DNA of 14,094 nt from Cyclostephanos tholiformis (lineage: Eukaryota > Bacillariophyta > Thalassiosirophyceae > Thalassiosirales > Thalassiosiraceae). The notes beneath the pieces were generated by a model. The model was given only the letters and a program-made list of their open reading frames with translations, made no database searches and was not told where the DNA came from. This document shows positions 9,439-14,094 of this stretch, one piece after another. The position numbers and the translations under genes were made by a program. Positions within the stretch are counted from its first letter, which is position 1. Each line of letters begins with the position of its first letter. Location: assembly GCA_036939975.1 (NCBI GenBank), contig JALLPB010000773.1, forward strand, positions 1 through 14,094, written 5' to 3'.

Positions 9439-10959
9439 TCAGCTTGAAGCCAACAGTTGTGTGTCATTGGACAGCAGGAAGACCATGCTGCCAATTGTTG
9501 TTGCCAAACTTCTGGCAACGTGAAGAGCCACTTTGCATGTTGGGTGGATGCAGTTGCTGCACATAGACAGTCTGGGAGGGGGGTGCTTTTGCTGGTGTTG
9601 AAGCACCATGAAGTAGTGGCTCATTGCCTGGAGCTGCCCCCGCATTGTTGTGATTGTTGTCACCTGGGATTTGATGACTGATTCCTGTGTTGGCATAGGT
9701 GGCCCCAAAGATCACCATACAATATGAATCCATTGTTGTCATGTACAAAAACCATCCCATAGCCATGGAGACTGGTGGGGATGGCGGTTTGGTTGACAAG
9801 TGCAATTTTGTTTGCCCAGAAGGTTTCAAAACTGGCAAAAGTCTTGACAATCTTGGGGCAAATCGCATCATGTGTGATCCATGCTTTGTACTCTTTGAAG
9901 TACATGCCACAATTGTGCTTGATGAGGCTCAGGCCAATTTTGAATCATTATGTAGCCCACACTACTATTGTAGGTGGTGCCAGTGAAAAGGCAAAGGATG
10001 AGAACATCAAATCCATTGGCAGGATGACAGTTGGCGGCCATCCGCTGACAATTTGCTTTGCAATCATTGGCCGTCATCTTACCATACTGGTTGACAAACC
10101 AGAGGAAGTGATTGATGTAGATGTTGTTGGGTTCACAGAGGCATTGCAGTTGAAATGATATGCGGATGGCATTGCCTTGAGGAAAACATTGGCAAGGGTG
10201 GTGTTCATTGTCAATGTCTACTCGTGACTTTTTGTTGTGGACGTGTGTGGCTCACATCATCATGCAATCATTGTTGTCAGTGCATGCTGTTAAGTCGGGC
10301 ACATCTGGAACCTCAGGCGGGAAGGGTGCAAAGGCATTGGAATACATCTCCAATGAAAGGAAGGCATAGACATAGTGAGGTGCAGCACAAAACAGTAGAT
10401 TGGTTGTGGTGGGTGCAGGTTAGTGATGTGGCTGGGCACAACAACATCATAGGTGAAAAAGAAACTCAATCAGGGATTGGAAGTTGGGGGTTCCCTGATT
10501 GGCTTGGGAGCAGGAGGGAATCCTGCCTTCATGTCTGCAAGTTGGGGTTAAGGTTACTTTGTATTGGATGTAAGGGCATCACAGCTTTGCAGTTGCAGTT
10601 TTATGGGATGTTATCCTCCATAGTTGTTGCTTTTGAGATGTCTCCTTCCAATCCTTTCAGCTGTATTTCGTGTTCAGGGCTCAGTGTCCATTGGGTGACT
10701 TTATGAGGGTTTTGTAAATGCCCTTTGCAGTGGCCACCTTCAAATGGGCACAGGTTCCGCCATCATCCACTTGTGTATACTTCAATAAACTTATATCTTT
10801 AAACCTGTTTGTTTGTACATGGGCATTGGGGCTGCCTTTCCACCATGACGGGATGGATTGGGGAGAGAGTTGTGAACTGTGTTCATGCTGGAGGAATTTG
10901 CTTTGAATGGAGATGGTGAAGGATGAGATTTCTTGGCTGCAGATCAATTCACTGAGCAC
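9439..10959 (-). pseudogene. Decayed retrotransposon Gag-like region
   Basis: Read on the minus strand, fragments in changing frames line up as one Gag-like protein of a type common in diatom retroelements. They are DDGGTCAHLKVATAKGIYKT (about 10780-10720), then FLWFVNQYGKMTANDCKANC and ANGFDVLILCLFTGTTYNSS (about 10120-9960), then FETFWANKIALVNQTAIPTS and LHGYGM (about 9830-9760), then ESVIKSQVTTITTMRGQLQA (about 9690-9625) and a Gln/Pro-rich tail. The usual C-terminal zinc-knuckle-like part (an NYCHTHGG-type motif) is eroded to NNNWQHGL. At least four frame changes and several stops make translation of a full protein impossible. No long terminal repeat or primer-binding site was found at its upstream side. 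The family call rests on recalled motifs; strand and order are well supported. Confidence 0.65.
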
Positions 10960-11713
10960 TTAGCATTCCTCTGTGTTTCAGTGGAAGCGGAGACAGCAAT
11001 GCCACCTCCACCACCCTTTTTTCATTTTGGCATGGGTGGTCACCATGATGACACACCTACTGTGGTTGTTATGGGATCATGGTGGATACTATAAATAATC
11101 CTGGCTTCATTATGCACAATTTATAAGTTGATATACAATGACTTGTTGAAACATATTGAGAGCAATTATTATTATAATCCATTTATGTAAAGGTTATTTA
11201 ATATGAAAAGGGGGGGAGCCCAGTGGGCTACCATTCAATTTTCCCCTCAATTGACAATTGGATAATGAAAAAAAGACATCGAGTATTGTATTTGAGAGCA
11301 CCCAATACATAATAGGTACTACTTGGCATTATCCAAATTTGGCATCACACATCTAAGACTGATAAATCTAAAAGGTAACATCTGTCATTTTGGCGGGGGC
11401 AAAAAATGGATGAAATTTGGCTTTGAAAACTTGCTGGGCATTATATTAATTATGGTCATGAATCGATTTGTCTTTGTCTGGTTTGTCTTGCTCTTGTTTC
11501 TGTTTCCAGAAGATGCTGTTTGGCAAAATCAGGTTTGGTCTGACAGCTGACCACCTTACCAAAAACTCTACCTACCTACTTTTTGTACTCATAGGTGCTC
11601 TAGCTAATGTCACAACTCCTGGTTGTGAGCAAGAAACAGAACAAAACCATCACAAAAAAGATCCAATGCAACCATTATTTTGACAAGATGATCACCGGAG
11701 AAAGAGCATCCCA
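10960..11713. other. Gene-free junction between two element remnants
   Basis: About 750 bases of AT-rich, CpG-poor DNA between the minus-strand retroelement remnant and the plus-strand DUF7869-like remnant. It probably includes untranslated or terminal sequence of one or both. It contains a short perfect palindromic arm pair, AGCCCA-G-TGGGCT (11217-11229), and the nested inverted repeat annotated separately. No recognisable coding motif was found in any frame. Confidence 0.4.
11258..11336. repeat. Nested inverted repeat (79 bases)
   Basis: TTGGATAATG at 11258-11267 is matched exactly by CATTATCCAA at 11327-11336. Inside that loop GTATTG (11283-11288) pairs with CAATAC (11303-11308). Together they could form a two-tier stem. 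The outer pairing extends by two more bases if one base is bulged. It could be the foldback of a small non-autonomous element, part of a terminal repeat, or coincidence in AT-rich DNA. No flanking target duplication was seen. Confidence 0.4.
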
Positions 11714-14094
11714 TTGGCATCCCCACTTACCAGCGCAAGCTGCGGCTGTCTCACCATGACTAGGTGGTTGTGCATGCTGAGCGTGCTGAGCATGCCGAGC
11801 GGTGCGCTCAGGCTGTGCAAGCAAATCCCCCAGTTGAGGAGGATGCACAACCATCAATGCCAATGCCCCAGCATACACAGCCATCCTCTCCCCCTTTGTT
11901 TAGTGGTGGATCATCCCCCCCCCCCCAAGCATTGTAGCCCACAACTACAGCAAAGTGGGAGCCAGGAGGACCCAGACAATTATGGCAGCAATGTCACTGT
12001 TGCTGCCATTTATTATGGCAAGACAAGACTCAATGTCAATGATGTTGAGCTTGCTGCAGTTGGCAGTATTTATTGCAGTGACCACATCAATGATGACAAC
12101 AACTCTGGTGATGAGGAGTGGACGAGGAGGCAGTGGGTGCCAGGGGGGAAGATGATGGGGGAGATGAAGGATGACCAGTCTGAAGAGAACAATGATGAGG
12201 ATGATGATGAGGGGACAATCAAGAGGTTGGATGTAAAAAGTAAGTCCAAAATGAGTGACGCTGATCTCAGTAAATATTTCAACTCCAAATTACAGAAGGA
12301 GGGGGCAACTGAATGTGGAAATTGCAATTGCCTTTCCCTCACAATCTTGAGAGACGGACAAGTACACTCGGCCATTGCAAGGTACTTGTCATGGTTTTGG
12401 TGACAACCTTCCAAATTCAAATGCAACATGATCATTTTTGAGTGGTACAAGTACTCGTCCTTCATGAAGAAAGATGGACAAGGCAGGTTGAGACTTCATA
12501 ATTATCATTTGCCTTCCATTGGCGATGGAACTGAGCCGGTCCTGGAGGCAGTACGCAACCACTTGGTTTGCACCAAGGGTTTGCAAATCATTCTGGGCTA
12601 TGGGAAAAAGCTTTCTACAAATGTTGAGAGAAGCTATGTGTTCATCTGTCCTACCTCCTCACAAGGCAACACGTAAGCAAAACTACAATGCAATTGAGAA
12701 TGACCAAAAAAAGCTTGAGCCTTTGGTAAGGCATTTTGAGATCCTGCAAAACCTTGGCGAGGTAAGAGTGACACGTGTCATGTGAACATTTGTTGATGGG
12801 TCGATTAGCCATGCTAATCGTGATGCCGATTTGGGTGTGACATACCTCCCCATATTGACGGGGTACCCCACATGTTGTAGGCGGTACATGGCCTCTCTGG
12901 GATATGATGCGGAGACGATGGCGACAGGGGCTTTCAGAATCAAAAAAGAGGATGGAAGTGCAATCGACATCGGTGAGTTTGTGTCATATCCAATGTATTT
13001 TAACAAGTGGAAGAGGGACTACCCCAACTTGAAGGTGAGTAGACCGGTGGAGGAAACAAGTGGAAGAGGGACTATCCCAACTTGAAGGTGAGAAGACCGG
13101 CCGAGGACATCTGCAACCTCTGTTACACCATTGCACATTGGACAAAATACTTTGCGGATGTGCAAAGGAGATGCTTGCATGACAACAACGAGGATGATGA
13201 TGAGGATGAGGACGTGGACAAAGATGACATTGACAAACTTACCTGCTTGACATGAGACATTCTTGATATTAACCGTCGGAATGCGCAGCAACCCTGATGA
13301 CAGAGGAGAGGGAGCAGATGATGCTTGAGGCTGCAGACCACATACAAATGGCAAAAGCGCAGTGAATGCTGTATCAGGAGAAGGTCAATGCAGCAAAAAT
13401 GACAGTCAATAGTCCACACAGTGAACATACTTACACTTTTGTTGTTGTTATGGGCAGAATATGTTGCTGCCCATATTCAATTCTGAGCAACCTGGCTGCA
13501 CTTACTACTATAGTCCAATGACTGTAAATAACCTTGGAATGGTCGATCATGCTCACAAATACCTAGATGGAAGAGTAGGTGAGCATATGCATTGTGAAGA
13601 AAGGGGCAAACAATGTTGCATCCCTTATCATGAAAACATTGAGGCATTTGAATCTTCTTAAGAAGCACATGATTGGCCATGAGTTCAATATTATATTTGA
13701 TAACTGCTGTGGACAAAATAAAAACAACACGGTTTGAGGCTGGTTGCATGGCTGGCACAGTTGGGGCATTTCCACGAGGTGAACTTTATCTTTCTTGATG
13801 TCGGCCACACAAAAAATGTGGCTGACCACCTCTTCAACTAATTGAAGGTGCAGTACCAGAAAAAATCTGTACACATTCAACCAGTTGGTGGAGGCATTGA
13901 GTTTGTCATGGACTATCACAGTCCATCCAACCATGGCCAAGGACTTCCTTGACTATGGCAAGCTTTTTGATTTCTTTTATCAAAAACTCACAGGTCAGAT
14001 TCAGCAGAATCACATCTTCAGTTCGGGACAGGGTGATGAGATCAGGGTCCGGCAGAGTGCTCTCCCCCAGCACCAGGAGTCAATCCTTCGAATC
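11714..14094 (+). pseudogene. Decayed DUF7869-like, element-associated gene (runs off the window)
   Basis: Fragments in all three plus frames form one protein. They are an acidic N-terminal part, then CGNCNCLSLTILRD and ARYLSWFW (about 12315-12400), a TGA at 12401, IIFEWYKYSSFM, and a frame change near 12660. NLGEVRVTRVM and a TGA at 12783 follow, then VTYLPILTGYPTCCRRYMAS and WKRDYPNLKVSRP, a frameshifting 53-bp duplication, and EDICNLCYTIAHWTKYFADV. Last come YGQNMLLPIFNSEQPGCTYY, FDNCCGQNKNN (about 13696), FIFLDVGHTKN (about 13785-13817) and LSWTITVHPTMAKDFLDYGK. The D-N-C-x-G-Q-N-K-N and G-H-T-K motifs are hallmarks of the DUF7869 group, repetitive and probably transposon-derived in algae and invertebrates; its biochemical role is not established. 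At least six lesions rule out a working product. The frame at the window end is still open. The part before about 12100 is uncertain. Confidence 0.7.
13002..13107 (+). repeat. 53-bp tandem duplication inside the DUF7869-like pseudogene
   Basis: Bases 13002-13054 and 13055-13107 are adjacent direct copies starting AACAAGTGGAAGAGGGACTA and AACAAGTGGAAGAGGGACTA/T respectively. They differ at four positions. Each encodes NKWKRDYPNLKV in its own frame. Because 53 is not a multiple of three, reading through copy 1 leads to a quick stop near 13085, while copy 2 restores the frame that continues into EDICNLCY. It is a clear duplication event and a frameshift cause. Confidence 0.93.

Larger units (their letters stand above)
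8909..10959 (-). mobile_element. Truncated LTR-type retroelement, copia-like by gene order
   Basis: The Gag-like and integrase-like remnants lie collinear on the minus strand with too little DNA between them (about 200 bases) for reverse transcriptase and RNase H. In Ty1/copia elements integrase comes before reverse transcriptase, while in Ty3/gypsy it comes after, so the order favours copia unless an internal deletion occurred. The element ends inside integrase. Neither terminal repeat is recognised, so it is an internal fragment. The edges given are where similarity fades, not true ends. Confidence 0.5.

Noticed and set aside
10155..10706. Plus-strand open frame of 183 residues, Cys- and Trp-rich
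   Set aside because: It is the complement of the minus-strand Gag-like remnant. The Cys and Trp richness comes from the TG-rich composition left by CpG loss.
12070..12465. Minus-strand open frames opposite the DUF7869-like remnant
   Set aside because: They are shadows. The Ser-rich run mirrors the plus-strand GAT/GAG acidic tract and there is no independent motif.
1..14094. A defence system, CRISPR array, toxin-antitoxin pair, tRNA or rRNA gene
   Set aside because: I looked on both strands and found no spaced identical repeats, cloverleaf-like sequence or relevant domain motifs. The content is eukaryotic nuclear.

Overview
The window looks like nuclear DNA of a diatom, probably a centric one. 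The grounds are a stramenopile-style gene layout (compact genes, one short GT-AG intron, a spliceosomal protein) and decayed transposable elements resembling families I know from Thalassiosira-type genomes. The species assignment is inference.

Layout. Bases 141-2092 (+) encode BUD13/CWC26, a subunit of the RES splicing complex. Its C-terminus is unmistakable, but the reading frame breaks at a run of 13 G. Facing it tail to tail, with 51 bases between stop codons, is an SGNH/GDSL-type hydrolase (2144-3583, -) with all four catalytic blocks intact. Bases 3721 to about 4402 (+) hold a decayed tyrosine-recombinase-like gene, followed by about 740 bases without a recognisable gene. Bases 5139-8670 (+) encode a two-exon, 1137-residue protein of no family I recognise. 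It has strong nuclear-localisation and acidic tracts and a helical C-terminal half, and it is the best candidate in the window for undescribed biology.

From about 8700 to the end the DNA changes character. CpG becomes rare and every recognisable coding stretch is broken by stops and frameshifts. On the minus strand (10959 down to 8909) lies the Gag-to-integrase part of a retroelement, copia-like by gene order, with no reverse transcriptase visible. On the plus strand (about 11714 to the window end) lies a decayed gene of the DUF7869-like family, carrying a 53-bp tandem duplication that itself shifts the frame. Between them sits a nested inverted repeat (11258-11336).

The three intact or near-intact genes are separate housekeeping or unknown loci and I see no operon-like or pathway link among them. 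I see no defence system, CRISPR array, tRNA or rRNA gene. CpG loss together with stops of the CGA-to-TGA kind suggests that the right-hand third was cytosine-methylated and has since decayed.
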